From positions 62,001 to 126,000 of the forward strand of contig NZ_LHVE01000020.1 of the NCBI RefSeq assembly GCF_001269655.1: a stretch of DNA of 64,000 bases, written 5' to 3'. Numbering within the stretch: position 1 is the stretch's first letter; each line of letters opens with the position of its first letter. A program made the translations under genes and the position numbers. Of this stretch, positions 51,750-61,792 are shown piece after piece. The notes under the pieces were generated by a model, which saw only the letters and a list, made by a program, of their open reading frames with translations, ran no database searches and was not told the origin of the DNA. Source of the stretch: Pseudomonas thivervalensis. GTDB lineage: Bacteria; Pseudomonadota; Gammaproteobacteria; Pseudomonadales; Pseudomonadaceae.

Positions 51750-51775
51750 ACCTACTGTCATTTCTGACAGTAGGT
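51750..51775. repeat. Second copy of the CCTACTGTCA inverted repeat
   Basis: ACCTACTGTCA, TTTC, TGACAGTAGGT: 11-bp arms whose inner ten bases equal those of the palindrome at 51332. It sits 55 nt before the next gene. Confidence 0.85.
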
Positions 51776-51830
51776 TCAAGCACGACGCTCAGCGATCATC
51801 GTAGCTCCGATCAACAAGTGAGTATGTGAA

Positions 51831-52190
51831 ATGCGCAGTTTAATAGCTGGCTTACTTTTCGTCGCTGGACTCCTCGGCGTTACCCATGCTGCGAACGCAA
51901 CAAGCTGTCCCGCCGTAGGAGAAATAGTGTTTCGTTTAATGCCAGAGACCACTCCTGGCCAACCGGTCTTCGAGGAATACACGGTGAAGGACCCCTCTGG
52001 AAAAGTTACCTGGCGGGGCGAGGCCGTGGGCCCTAACTTTTTACAACCGATGTACCAAATGACCTTAACAACGCCCACCCCTATAGCTAACGCTTGTTTA
52101 TATAGTTACCGGGAGGAATATGTGGATGAGGGCCCTCCTCCTCAGCAGGCTTGGAGGAAAAAACAGCTGACACTCAATAAACAGCCTTGA
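51831..52190 (+). CDS. Small secreted protein of unknown function
   Basis: A 119-residue protein with a signal peptide (RSLIAGLLFVAGLLGVTHAANA) and a short mature domain holding two cysteines (ATSCPAVG and NACLYSY) that could form a disulfide. I recognise no family. Base composition and codon use are AT-richer than the surrounding genes, as for the cold-shock gene. It is followed by a clear terminator and preceded by the second palindrome. Confidence 0.72.
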   Translation: MRSLIAGLLFVAGLLGVTHAANATSCPAVGEIVFRLMPETTPGQPVFEEYTVKDPSGKVTWRGEAVGPNFLQPMYQMTLTTPTPIANACLYSYREEYVDEGPPPQQAWRKKQLTLNKQP

Positions 52191-52205
52191 GGACAACTAT
52201 CAAAA

Positions 52206-52235
52206 TAAAAAGGGCGACATCACTGTCGCCCTTTT
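52206..52235. terminator. Bidirectional terminator before fdhA
   Basis: AAAAAGGGCGACA, loop TCAC, TGTCGCCCTTTTT, serving the small secreted protein gene (+) and fdhA (-), whose stop is 18 nt away. Confidence 0.93.
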
Positions 52236-52253
52236 TCCGTCTTGCCTAACGCT

Positions 52254-53453
52254 TTACGCCGCACTAAACAACTTGTGCGGGTCAATCACAAACTTCTTCG
52301 GCACGCCCGCGTCGAACTCGCCATAACCCTTCGGCGCGTCATCCAGGCTGATTACCTGTACACCAACGATTTCAGCAATGTTGATACGGTCCCACATGAT
52401 CGCCTGCATCAGTTGGCGGTTGTACTTCATCACCGGGGTCTGGCCGGTGTGGAAGCTGTGGGATTTGGCCCAGCCCAGGCCGAAGCGGATGCTCAGGCTG
52501 CCCATTTTAGCGGCGGCATCGACAGCGCCCGGGTCTTCGGTGACGTAGAGGCCGGGGATGCCGATCTTGCCGGCGACGCGGACCACGCCCATCAAGGAGT
52601 TGAGCACGGTGGCCGGGGCTTCGTGCTTGACGCCGTCATGGCCGTGGCCGCGGGCTTCAAAGCCCACGCAATCGACGGCACAGTCCACTTCCGGCTCGCC
52701 CAGCAGCGCGGCGATTTGTTCGTGCAATGGCGTGTCGGTGGACAGGTCGACGATTTCAAAGCCCTGGGCCTTGGCGTGGGCCAGGCGGATGGAGTTGACG
52801 TCACCGATGATCACCACGGCCGCACCCAGCAGGCGAGCGGAAGCGGCGGCCGCCAGGCCAACCGGACCGGCACCGGCGATGTAGACGGTGCTGCCAGGGC
52901 CAACACCAGCGGTGACGGCGCCGTGGTAGCCAGTGGGCAGGATGTCGGACAGGCAGGTCAGGTCACGGATTTTCTCCATGGCCTTGTCGCGGTCCGGCAG
53001 TTTCAGCAGGTTGAAATCGGCGTACGGCACCAGCACGTATTCGGCCTGGCCGCCGGTCCAGTCACCCATGTCCACATAACCGTAGGCACCGCCGGCACGG
53101 GCCGGGTTGACGGTCAGGCACACACCGGTGTGTTGCTCCTTGCAGGAACGGCAGCGCCCGCAAGCCACGTTGAACGGCACCGACACCAGGTCACCGATTT
53201 TCAGGTTCTCGACGTCGCTGCCCTTTTCGATCACTTCACCGGTGATCTCGTGACCCAGGACCAGGCCGGTCTGGGCAGTGGTACGGCCACGTACCATGTG
53301 TTGGTCGGAGCCGCAGATGTTGGTGGAGACCACGCGCAGGATGACACCGTGCTCAATCTTCCTGCCGCGCGGGTCCTGCATTTTGGGATAGTCGATTTTC
53401 TGTACTTCGACCTTGCCGTTGCCGAGATACACGACACCACGATTACCAGACAT
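52254..53453 (-). CDS. fdhA: Glutathione-independent formaldehyde dehydrogenase
   Basis: A 399-residue zinc alcohol dehydrogenase-family enzyme that oxidises formaldehyde to formate with NAD. Catalytic zinc ligands lie in NICGSDQHM and LGHEITGEV; the structural zinc cysteines in CGRCRSCKEQHTGVC; the nucleotide site is AGAGPVGLAAA. It detoxifies formaldehyde released by sarcosine demethylation. It is last in the glyA-sox-purU-fdhA block, after a REPIN. Confidence 0.95.
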   Translation of the reverse strand: MSGNRGVVYLGNGKVEVQKIDYPKMQDPRGRKIEHGVILRVVSTNICGSDQHMVRGRTTAQTGLVLGHEITGEVIEKGSDVENLKIGDLVSVPFNVACGRCRSCKEQHTGVCLTVNPARAGGAYGYVDMGDWTGGQAEYVLVPYADFNLLKLPDRDKAMEKIRDLTCLSDILPTGYHGAVTAGVGPGSTVYIAGAGPVGLAAAASARLLGAAVVIIGDVNSIRLAHAKAQGFEIVDLSTDTPLHEQIAALLGEPEVDCAVDCVGFEARGHGHDGVKHEAPATVLNSLMGVVRVAGKIGIPGLYVTEDPGAVDAAAKMGSLSIRFGLGWAKSHSFHTGQTPVMKYNRQLMQAIMWDRINIAEIVGVQVISLDDAPKGYGEFDAGVPKKFVIDPHKLFSAA

Positions 53454-53556
53454 GCTTTCACCTCGCTGTTGTTTTTGTGGAACTGCGTTGCCAGGCAGGC
53501 AGCGCGTTGATTGCTCGGGTTAGTGCTTGTGTCTTGTTTCTTTTGTTGTCTTCAAG

Positions 53557-53657
53557 GGCCTCATCGCGAGCAAGCTCGCTCCCACAATGGATTATCGGTG
53601 TGTTCAAGATCTGCAGACCGACACAGATCCTGTGGGAGCGAGCTTGCTCGCGATGTC
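53557..53657. repeat. B-type REPIN between fdhA and purU
   Basis: CATCGCGAGCAAGCTCGCTCCCACA and reverse complement enclosing about 45 nt. Its right edge is 4 nt from the purU stop. Confidence 0.9.
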
Positions 53658-53660
53658 GGC

Positions 53661-54518
53661 CTAAAGAACGACAGTACGATTGGCGTTCAGGAACACTCTT
53701 CGCTCGATGTGATACCCCACCGCCCGGGCCAGGGTGAGCCCTTCGATGTCCCGGCCCTTGGCGATCAGGTCTTCGGGATAATGGCTGTGGTCAACCACTT
53801 CCACGCCCTGGGCGATGATCGGGCCTTCGTCCAGGTCGTTGTTGATGTAGTGCGCCGTGGCGCCCACCAGTTTCACGCCTTTGTTGTAGGCCTGGTGATA
53901 CGGCTTGGCGCCCTTGAAGCCCGGCAGCAACGAGTGATGGATGTTGATCGCCTTGCCGTCGAGCTTGCGGCACAGCTCTGGCGACAGCACTTGCATGTAG
54001 CGGGCAAGGATCACCAGCTCGGCGCCGGTGTCTTCGATCACCTGCCACACCTGTCGCTCCTGGGCCGGCTTGTCGTTCGGGTCCAGGGGGAAATGGTAGT
54101 AGGGAATCTGGTGCCAGTCGGCCAGCGGCTTGAGGTCGGGGTGGTTGGAGACCACGGCCACCACGTCCATGGACAATTGGCCGATGCGCTGGCGATAGAG
54201 CAAGTCGTTGAGGCAGTGATCGGCCTTGGAGACCATGATCACCACTTTGGGCCGGTAATTGGGCGGGGTCAGTTCGAAGACCATGCCGAAAGCTTCGGCA
54301 CGCTCGGCCAGGCCGGCGCGAAAGTTCTGCTCGTCGAAACCGTCAGGCTGGCGAAACTCCACGCGAATGAAGAAACGCGCCGAGAGCCGGTCGTCGAAGG
54401 AATGGTGCTCGGTGACGTAGCAGCCCTGCTCGAACAGAAAGCGCGTCACCGCGTCCACCGTGCCGAGCACGCTGGGGCAGTCGGCAGTCAAGATCCATGT
54501 GTCTGGGGCGCGGCTCAT
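53661..54518 (-). CDS. purU: Formyltetrahydrofolate deformylase
   Basis: The 285-residue enzyme hydrolyses 10-formyl-THF to formate and THF, balancing one-carbon pools during sarcosine use. An N-terminal ACT domain (DTWILTADCPSVLGTVDAV) is followed by the formyltransferase domain with NIHHSLLPGFKGAKPYHQA and DEGPIIAQGVE, which carry the catalytic Asn, His and Asp. It is placed as in P. aeruginosa PA5420. Confidence 0.95.
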   Translation of the reverse strand: MSRAPDTWILTADCPSVLGTVDAVTRFLFEQGCYVTEHHSFDDRLSARFFIRVEFRQPDGFDEQNFRAGLAERAEAFGMVFELTPPNYRPKVVIMVSKADHCLNDLLYRQRIGQLSMDVVAVVSNHPDLKPLADWHQIPYYHFPLDPNDKPAQERQVWQVIEDTGAELVILARYMQVLSPELCRKLDGKAINIHHSLLPGFKGAKPYHQAYNKGVKLVGATAHYINNDLDEGPIIAQGVEVVDHSHYPEDLIAKGRDIEGLTLARAVGYHIERRVFLNANRTVVL

Positions 54519-54561
54519 TGCGGTGACTCCTGTTCAATATTAACGAGGTGACGCAGCACTC

Positions 54562-54775
54562 AGTGACGAGGGAGCTTGCTCCCGCTCGGTTGTGTAGGAG
54601 CTATGTAGGAGCTATGTAGGAGCTGTCGAGTGAAACGAGGCTGCGATCTTTCTCCAGACACTTAAATCTCAAGCGAAAGATCAAAAGATCAAAAGATCAA
54701 AAGATCAAAAGATCAAAAGATCGCAGCCTTCGGCAGCTCCTACAGAGCCCAGCGGGAGCAAGCTCCCTCGCCACA
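54562..54775. repeat. Composite repeat: C-type element nested in A-type arms
   Basis: Outer A arms (GACGAGGGAGCTTGCTCCCGCTCGG and CAGCGGGAGCAAGCTCCCTCGCCACA) enclose a C-type element. On the left the word TGTAGGAGCTA is repeated: three copies of TGTAGGAGCT at 54594-54624 before GTCGAGTGAA. On the right five tandem GATCAAAA units (54679-54718) precede GATCGCAGCC and GCAGCTCCTACA. It separates soxG from purU. Confidence 0.82.
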
Positions 54776-54798
54776 AAAGCCGTGGTCGGCTTTAGTCC

Positions 54799-55431
54799 TT
54801 ATGCCTGCACGCTCAACCCATACTCCGCCGCGGCATCCTGCAGCCACAGCCACCAGTAGTCGGAGAAGCTGCGGCGGATCACCAGTTCCCAGGTGTCTTC
54901 GCCGGTGTGGCGGATCACCAGTTGCGACTTGGCGAACACCGTGCCCACGGCCTTGCCCACCGGGAAGTTGCTGGGGTGAACATCGTAGCTGGTGGATTTC
55001 ATCAGCACGTCGCGCACGTTCGGGCCGGACAGTTCGAGGATCTGCTGGCCGCCGCTGACGTTGACGATCTGGATATGCAGGTCGCCCAAGGCTTCACGCA
55101 GTTTCTGCTCGGCGGCGAATTCTTCGCCAGTGGGTACCACCAGCAGCCATTCATCCGGGCCGAGCCATTGCAGGCTGGTATCGCCCTTGATGATGACGGT
55201 CAGGGCGCCTGGCAATTCCAGGCCCAGGGCCTTGTGCACGCCGGCGGCGAACGCCGGGTCGTGGCCGTCGCCACGAATCGTCAGGTGGCCCAGGAGTTTT
55301 TTCTCGCGCACGGTCACACCGGCGTTCTTGCGACCCTTGCCCACCAGGCTGGCGAGGTCGGCATGGTGCAGCGACGACTCGGCCTTGGCCCCGGTGGTTG
55401 GGCGTTGTTGGTACACGTTGACTGCGGTCAT
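54799..55431 (-). CDS. soxG: Sarcosine oxidase gamma subunit
   Basis: A 210-residue subunit of heterotetrameric sarcosine oxidase (SoxABDG). The protein matches the SoxG family (SLQWLGPDEWLLVVP, YDVHPSNFPVGKAVGT, FSDYWWLWLQDAAAEYG), a GcvT-like fold without catalytic residues. ATG 55431 starts TAVNVYQQRP; the sequence upstream is an inverted repeat. The rest of the operon is soxA, soxD, soxB and glyA. Confidence 0.93.
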   Translation of the reverse strand: MTAVNVYQQRPTTGAKAESSLHHADLASLVGKGRKNAGVTVREKKLLGHLTIRGDGHDPAFAAGVHKALGLELPGALTVIIKGDTSLQWLGPDEWLLVVPTGEEFAAEQKLREALGDLHIQIVNVSGGQQILELSGPNVRDVLMKSTSYDVHPSNFPVGKAVGTVFAKSQLVIRHTGEDTWELVIRRSFSDYWWLWLQDAAAEYGLSVQA

Positions 55432-55454
55432 ATGGAGCACCTGTCTCGTAGATT

Positions 55455-55561
55455 GATCGTTCCCACGCTCTGCGTGGGAATGCCGCCATGGACGCTCTGC
55501 GTCCGCTTTTGGGACGCGGAGCGTCCCGGGATGCATTCCCACGCAGAGCGTGGGAACGATC
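55455..55561. repeat. D-type 107-nt inverted repeat inside the sox operon
   Basis: GATCGTTCCCACGCTCTGCG on the left and its exact reverse complement on the right, with an inner pair GACGCTCTGCGTCC / GGGACGCGGAGCGTCC. It lies between soxA and soxG, begins 23 nt before the soxG start codon and shares no sequence with the A, B or C types. Confidence 0.88.
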
Positions 55562-55566
55562 AGGTA

Positions 55567-58500
55567 TCAAATATTCTGCCGATCCCCCTTCGGATCGAAG
55601 AACACCGAAGAAACGATCTCTGCCTCGATCACGCTGCCGTCGGCCAATGGCGCGAACACGCGCTCGCCCATCCGCTTGAGGCCGCCCTTGACCACGCCCA
55701 TGGCAAATGAATAACCCAGGGAGTTGTGGGCATAGCTGGAGGTCACGTGGCCGACCATGGTCATCGGGATCGCCTGCTTGGTGTTGAACACCAGTTGCGC
55801 GCCTTCCGGCAGCCAGACATTCGGGTCGATCGGCTTGAGGCCCACCAGTTGCTTGCGCTCTTCACGCACGCAATCTTCGCGATTCATGCCGCGCCAGCCG
55901 ATCCACGAGAACGGTTTGGTCCGGCCTACGCACCAGCCCATGTTCAGGTCGTCCGGCGTCATCGAGCTGTCCGTATCCTGGCCGACGATGATGAAGCCCT
56001 TCTCGGCCCGCAGTACGTGCATGGTCTCGGTGCCATACGGGGTCAGGTTGTACTGCTTCCCGGCCTCGACGATCTGCTCGAGTACGCCCATGGCGTAGTC
56101 GGCCTGCACGTTGATTTCGTACGACAGTTCACCGGTGAACGAGATCCGGAACACCCGCGCCGGCACGCCGCCCACCAGGCCTTCCTTCCAGGTCATGAAC
56201 GGGAACGCGTCCTTGTCCAGGTCGATGTCGGTGACGTGGCTCAGCAGCTTGCGGCTGTTGGGGCCCGACAGGGTCATGGTCGCCCAGTGGTCGGTGACCG
56301 AAGTGAAGTACACCTTCAGGTCCGGCCATTCGGTCTGGTGATAGATTTCCAGCCATTGCAGCACGCGGGCCGCACCGCCCGTGGTGGTGGTCATCAGGAA
56401 GTGGTTGTCCGCCAGACAGGCTGTCACGCCGTCGTCGAAGACCATGCCGTCTTCCTTGCACATCAGGCCATAGCGGGCCTTGCCCACGTCGAGCTTGGTC
56501 CAGGCGTTGGTGTAGACGCGGTTGAGGAACTCGCGGGCATCCGGGCCCTGGATGTCGATCTTGCCCAGGGTCGAGGCGTCGAGCAGGCCAACGCTGTCAC
56601 GCACGGCCTTGCATTCGCGCTTGACCGCGGCATGCATGTCTTCGCCGTTCTTCGGGAAGTACCAAGGGCGCTTCCACTGGCCGACGTCTTCGAACTCGGC
56701 AGCGTTTTTCACATGCCAGGCATGCAGCGCGGTGAAGCGCACCGGCTCGAAGATGTGCCCACAGTGCCGGCCCGCCACCGCGCCGAAGGTCACCGGCGTG
56801 TAGTTCGGACGGAACATGGTGGTGCCCATCTGCGGGATGCTCACGTTCAGCGAACGGGCCGCGATGGCCAGGCCGTTGACGTTGCCCAGCTTGCCCTGGT
56901 CGGTACCGAAGCCCAGTGCGGTGTAGCGCTTGACGTGTTCCACCGACTCGAAGCCTTCGCGGGTGGCGAGCTCGATGGCGGCGGCAGTGACGTCGTTCTG
57001 CAGGTCGACGAATTGCTTCGGCGCCCGGGCAGTGGATTTTTCGTGAGGCACCTGGAACAGCGCCAGGGTCGGCTCTTCGTGACGGCTCAAGGCCTTGGGC
57101 AGCACGCCCTCCACGGCCTTGAAGCCGGCTTCGCTGGCCGCGCGCACGCCGCCTTCAAAACCGTCGGCCAAACTGTCGCCGAGGCTGTAGACGCCGTTCA
57201 CACCACCGACGCACACACGCTTTTGCGGTGCTTCGCCCGGTACGAAACCGAGGATGTCTTCACGCCAGATCGGCTTGCCGCCCAGGTGCGAAGCCAGGTG
57301 AACCACCGGGCTGTAGCCGCCGGAACTGGCCACCAGGTCGCAGTCCAGCCATTCGCCGGGGCTGGTGACTTTGTGAGCACGAACGTCGATTGCGGCCACA
57401 CGTGCCCCGGTGACGCGCTTGCTGCCACGGGCCTCGATCACGGCGCTGCCGGTGAGAATGCGGATGCCCTTGGCGCGGGCTTCTTCCACCAGCGCGCCAC
57501 GTGGGTTGCTGCGCGCATCGGCCACGGCCACCACTTGCAGGCCGGCGTCGAACCAGTCCATGGCCACGCGATAGGCGTGGTCATTGTTGGTGCTCAGCAC
57601 CAGTTTCTTGCCCGGTGCCACGCCGTAGCGACGCACGTAGGTGGACACCGCACCGGCCAGCATGTTGCCCGGTACGTCGTTGTTGCCGTAGACCAGCGGG
57701 CGCTCGCAGGCGCCGGTCGCCAGCACCACGCGCTTGGCGCGAACGCGGTTGATGCGCTGGCGAACCTGGCCGATCGGCGCGCGGTCGCCGAGGTGGTCGG
57801 TGAGGCGCTCGTGGATGGTCAGGAAGTTATGGTCGTGGTAGCCGTTCACGGTGGCGCGAGGCAACAGCACCACTTCCGGCATCGATTGCAGTTCGGCGAT
57901 TGCCGCAGCGACCCATTCGGTCGCCGGCTTGCCATCCAGGCTCTCGCGGGATTCGAGCAGGCTGCCGCCGAACTCTTCCTGCTCATCGGCCAGGATCACT
58001 CGGGCACCGCTGCGGCCAGCGGCCAACGCGGCAGCCAGGCCAGACGGGCCGGCGCCAACGATCAGCACGTCGCAATGACGGTTCATGTAGTCGTAGGTGT
58101 CCGGATCGTTCTCGGTCGGCGAGCGACCCAGGCCTGCGGCCTTGCGGATGTACTTCTCGTAGGTCATCCAGAACGATTGCGGGTACATGAAGGTTTTGTA
58201 GTAGAAGCCCGGCGGCATCAGCTTGCCGCCGACCTTGCCGAGAATCCCCATCATGTCGTTGTTCACGTTCGGCCAGCCATTGGTGCTGGTGGCGACCAGA
58301 CCCTGGTACAGCGCCTGTTGCGTGGCGCGCACGTTAGGGATTTGCGTGGCTTCGGTGGCGCCGATCTGCAGCACCGCGTTCGGCTCTTCGGCACCGGCGG
58401 CGAAGATGCCACGCGGACGGGAATACTTGAAGCTGCGGCCGATGATGTCGACACCGTTGGCCAGCAGCGCGGCGGCCAGGGAGTCGCCCTCGAAGCCTTT

Positions 58501-58584
58501 GTAGGTCTGGCCGTTGAAGGTGAAGCTCAGCACTTTGTTGCGGTCGATCCGTCCGCCGTTGGACAGGCGATTGATCTGGCTCAT
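55567..58584 (-). CDS. soxA: Sarcosine oxidase alpha subunit
   Basis: A 1005-residue subunit: a 2Fe-2S-like N-terminal fold (VLSFTFNGQTYKGFEGDSLA), an NAD/FAD-binding domain (VLIVGAGPSGLAAALAAGRSGA) and a C-terminal GcvT-like THF-binding domain. Sarcosine is oxidised to glycine with the methyl group passed to THF as 5,10-methylene-THF (or lost as formaldehyde). ATG 58584 overlaps the soxD stop by 4 nt. Confidence 0.96.
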   Translation of the reverse strand: MSQINRLSNGGRIDRNKVLSFTFNGQTYKGFEGDSLAAALLANGVDIIGRSFKYSRPRGIFAAGAEEPNAVLQIGATEATQIPNVRATQQALYQGLVATSTNGWPNVNNDMMGILGKVGGKLMPPGFYYKTFMYPQSFWMTYEKYIRKAAGLGRSPTENDPDTYDYMNRHCDVLIVGAGPSGLAAALAAGRSGARVILADEQEEFGGSLLESRESLDGKPATEWVAAAIAELQSMPEVVLLPRATVNGYHDHNFLTIHERLTDHLGDRAPIGQVRQRINRVRAKRVVLATGACERPLVYGNNDVPGNMLAGAVSTYVRRYGVAPGKKLVLSTNNDHAYRVAMDWFDAGLQVVAVADARSNPRGALVEEARAKGIRILTGSAVIEARGSKRVTGARVAAIDVRAHKVTSPGEWLDCDLVASSGGYSPVVHLASHLGGKPIWREDILGFVPGEAPQKRVCVGGVNGVYSLGDSLADGFEGGVRAASEAGFKAVEGVLPKALSRHEEPTLALFQVPHEKSTARAPKQFVDLQNDVTAAAIELATREGFESVEHVKRYTALGFGTDQGKLGNVNGLAIAARSLNVSIPQMGTTMFRPNYTPVTFGAVAGRHCGHIFEPVRFTALHAWHVKNAAEFEDVGQWKRPWYFPKNGEDMHAAVKRECKAVRDSVGLLDASTLGKIDIQGPDAREFLNRVYTNAWTKLDVGKARYGLMCKEDGMVFDDGVTACLADNHFLMTTTTGGAARVLQWLEIYHQTEWPDLKVYFTSVTDHWATMTLSGPNSRKLLSHVTDIDLDKDAFPFMTWKEGLVGGVPARVFRISFTGELSYEINVQADYAMGVLEQIVEAGKQYNLTPYGTETMHVLRAEKGFIIVGQDTDSSMTPDDLNMGWCVGRTKPFSWIGWRGMNREDCVREERKQLVGLKPIDPNVWLPEGAQLVFNTKQAIPMTMVGHVTSSYAHNSLGYSFAMGVVKGGLKRMGERVFAPLADGSVIEAEIVSSVFFDPKGDRQNI

Positions 58585-58910
58585 ACCTTCTCTCCCAGAG
58601 CCTGTGCAGCCGCTTTCGGACTGTCAGCCTTGTCGGTGAACTGCGGCTTTTGGCCGATCTTGTAGGTTTCGAGAATCTCGTAGGTCACGGTGTCACGGGT
58701 CACGTTGAAGTACTGGCGGCAACCGGCGACGTGGTCCCACAGTTCATGGTGCAACCCGCGTGGGTTGTCACGGAAGAACATGTAGTCGCCCCACTCCTCG
58801 TCGGTGCAGGCGTTCGGATCCAGCGGACGCGGGATATGCGCCTGGCCGGATGCATGGAATTCCTCTTCGGAGCGCAGTTCGCCGCAGTGAGGACAGAAGA
58901 TATGCAACAT
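58581..58910 (-). CDS. soxD: Sarcosine oxidase delta subunit
   Basis: A 109-residue subunit whose CPHCGE near the N-terminus and a later Cys (VAGCRQYF) and His residues bind zinc. FRDNPRGLHHELWDH is the family signature. It overlaps soxA by 4 nt and starts 14 nt after soxB. Confidence 0.95.
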   Translation of the reverse strand: MLHIFCPHCGELRSEEEFHASGQAHIPRPLDPNACTDEEWGDYMFFRDNPRGLHHELWDHVAGCRQYFNVTRDTVTYEILETYKIGQKPQFTDKADSPKAAAQALGEKV

Positions 58911-58924
58911 GGGGATTTCTCCTG

Positions 58925-60175
58925 TTAGTGGGCAACCGCAGCAGCGCCGTGTTCATCGATCAACGCACCGTTGTGGAAACGGTCGATGGAGAAAGGTGCA
59001 GCCAATGGGTGCATTTCACCCTTGGCCAGGCTCGCGGCAAACACGTTGCCCGAGCCAGGTGTCGCCTTGAAGCCGCCGGTGCCCCAACCGCAGTTGAAGA
59101 ACATGTTCGGCACCGGGGTCTTGGAGATGATCGGGCAGGCGTCCGGCGTGGTGTCGACGATGCCGCCCCACTGGCGGTTCATGCGTACGCGGGACAACAC
59201 CGGGAACATCTCGACGATGGCCTGGACCGTGTGTTCGATCACCGGGTACGAGCCACGCTGGCCGTAGCCGTTGTAGCCGTCGATACCGGCGCCGATCACC
59301 AGGTCGCCCTTGTCGGACTGGCTGATGTAGCCGTGCACGGCGTTGGACATGATCACGCTGTCGATGATGGGCTTGATCGGCTCTGACACCAGCGCTTGCA
59401 GCGGGTGGGATTCGATCGGCAGGCGGAAGCCCGCGAGCTTGGCCATGTGCCCGGAGTTACCGGCGGTCACCACGCCGACGCGCTTGGCGCCGATGAAGCC
59501 CTTGTTGGTTTCCACGCCGATGCACACGCCGTTTTCCTTGCGGAAACCGATCACTTCGGTCTGCTGGATCAGGTCCACGCCCAACGCGTCCGCCGCCCGG
59601 GCAAAGCCCCAGGCCACGGCATCGTGACGGGCCACGCCGCCGCGACGCTGGACGGTGGCGCCCATCACCGGGTAGCGGGTGTTTTTCGAGCAATCCAGGT
59701 ACGGGATCTCGTCGGCCACTTGCTTGGCGTCGAGCAGTTCGCCGTCCACGCCATTGAGGCGGTTGGCGCTGACGCGACGCTCGGAATCACGGATGTCCTG
59801 CAGGGTGTGGCACAGGTTGTAGACGCCACGCTGGGAGAACATCACGTTGTAGTTCAGGTCCTGGGACAGGCCTTCCCAGAGTTTCATCGCGTGTTCGTAC
59901 AAGTGGGCCGATTCGTCCCACAGGTAGTTGGAGCGCACGATGGTGGTGTTGCGCGCGGTGTTACCGCCGCCCAACCAGCCCTTCTCGACCACCGCCACGT
60001 TGGTGATGCCGTGTTCCTTGGCCAGGTAGTAGGCGGTCGCCAGGCCATGCCCGCCACCGCCGACGATGACCACGTCGTAGACCTTTTTCGGGGTCGGCGT
60101 GCGCCACATCCGCTGCCAGTTTTCGTGATGGCTGAGTGAGTGTTTGAAGAGGCCGAAGCCCGAATAGCGTTGCAT
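58925..60175 (-). CDS. soxB: Sarcosine oxidase beta subunit
   Basis: A 416-residue flavoprotein of the DAO/SoxB family: FAD motif VVIVGGGGHGLATAYYLA, and the covalent-FMN/active-site His region near LSHHENWQ and the NCGWGTGGFKATPGSG C-terminal signature. It holds the sarcosine oxidation site. ATG 60175 is 8 nt from GGAG; ATG 60181 is only 2 nt from it. Confidence 0.95.
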   Translation of the reverse strand: MQRYSGFGLFKHSLSHHENWQRMWRTPTPKKVYDVVIVGGGGHGLATAYYLAKEHGITNVAVVEKGWLGGGNTARNTTIVRSNYLWDESAHLYEHAMKLWEGLSQDLNYNVMFSQRGVYNLCHTLQDIRDSERRVSANRLNGVDGELLDAKQVADEIPYLDCSKNTRYPVMGATVQRRGGVARHDAVAWGFARAADALGVDLIQQTEVIGFRKENGVCIGVETNKGFIGAKRVGVVTAGNSGHMAKLAGFRLPIESHPLQALVSEPIKPIIDSVIMSNAVHGYISQSDKGDLVIGAGIDGYNGYGQRGSYPVIEHTVQAIVEMFPVLSRVRMNRQWGGIVDTTPDACPIISKTPVPNMFFNCGWGTGGFKATPGSGNVFAASLAKGEMHPLAAPFSIDRFHNGALIDEHGAAAVAH

Positions 60176-60196
60176 AGTCATTACTCCAAAACCGAC

Positions 60197-61450
<1,254 letters not shown>

Positions 61451-61493
61451 CGCGTCTCTCCCAGCGGCGGCGGTGCGCCTTTCGTCTCGGTGA

Positions 61494-61517
61494 GGCACGG
61501 ACCGTTTCGGTCGTGCC
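61494..61517 (-). promoter_or_regulatory. Hairpin in the glyA leader
   Basis: Ten pairs with one bulged base: GGCAC-G-GACCG, loop TTT, CGGTC-GTGCC, 44 nt before the glyA ATG. It lacks a T run, so it is not a terminator, and does not fit a glycine riboswitch. Confidence 0.5.
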
Positions 61518-61622
61518 CTTTGGATGCGATGGTATGGCTGGCGCAGGCATGTCAAATGCCTATGGACGCCACGCAAAGGTGCGTTTACGACATGGGATCA
61601 AATGGATTGGGACACCTGCCCC

Positions 61623-61788
61623 TGTGGCGAGGGAGCTTGCTCCCGCTGGACTCTGTAGGAGCTGGCGAAGCCTGCGATCTTTTGATCTTGATCTTTCACT
61701 CTCGATTCAATGGGCAGCGGAAAGATCGCAGCCTCGCTTCGCTCGACAGCTCCTACGTAGCCCAGCGGGAGCGAGCTCCCTCGCCACA
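61623..61788. repeat. Composite repeat: C-type element nested in A-type arms
   Basis: A arms TGTGGCGAGGGAGCTTGCTCC and GGAGCGAGCTCCCTCGCCACA enclose C arms TGTAGGAGCTGGCGAAGCC and GCTTCGCTCGACAGCTCCTAC, with GCGATCTTTTGATC and GAAAGATCGCAGC. Its end is 4 nt from the stop of the TraX-like gene. Confidence 0.85.
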
Positions 61789-61792
61789 AAGG

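Noticed and set aside
55726..58665. Very long open frame (about 979 codons) on the plus strand opposite soxA
   Set aside because: It is the antisense shadow of soxA in GC-rich DNA; it has no recognisable domain, while soxA is complete with all motifs.
61451..61560. Glycine riboswitch before glyA
   Set aside because: The conserved core words of the glycine aptamer are not present; only a simple hairpin is seen.
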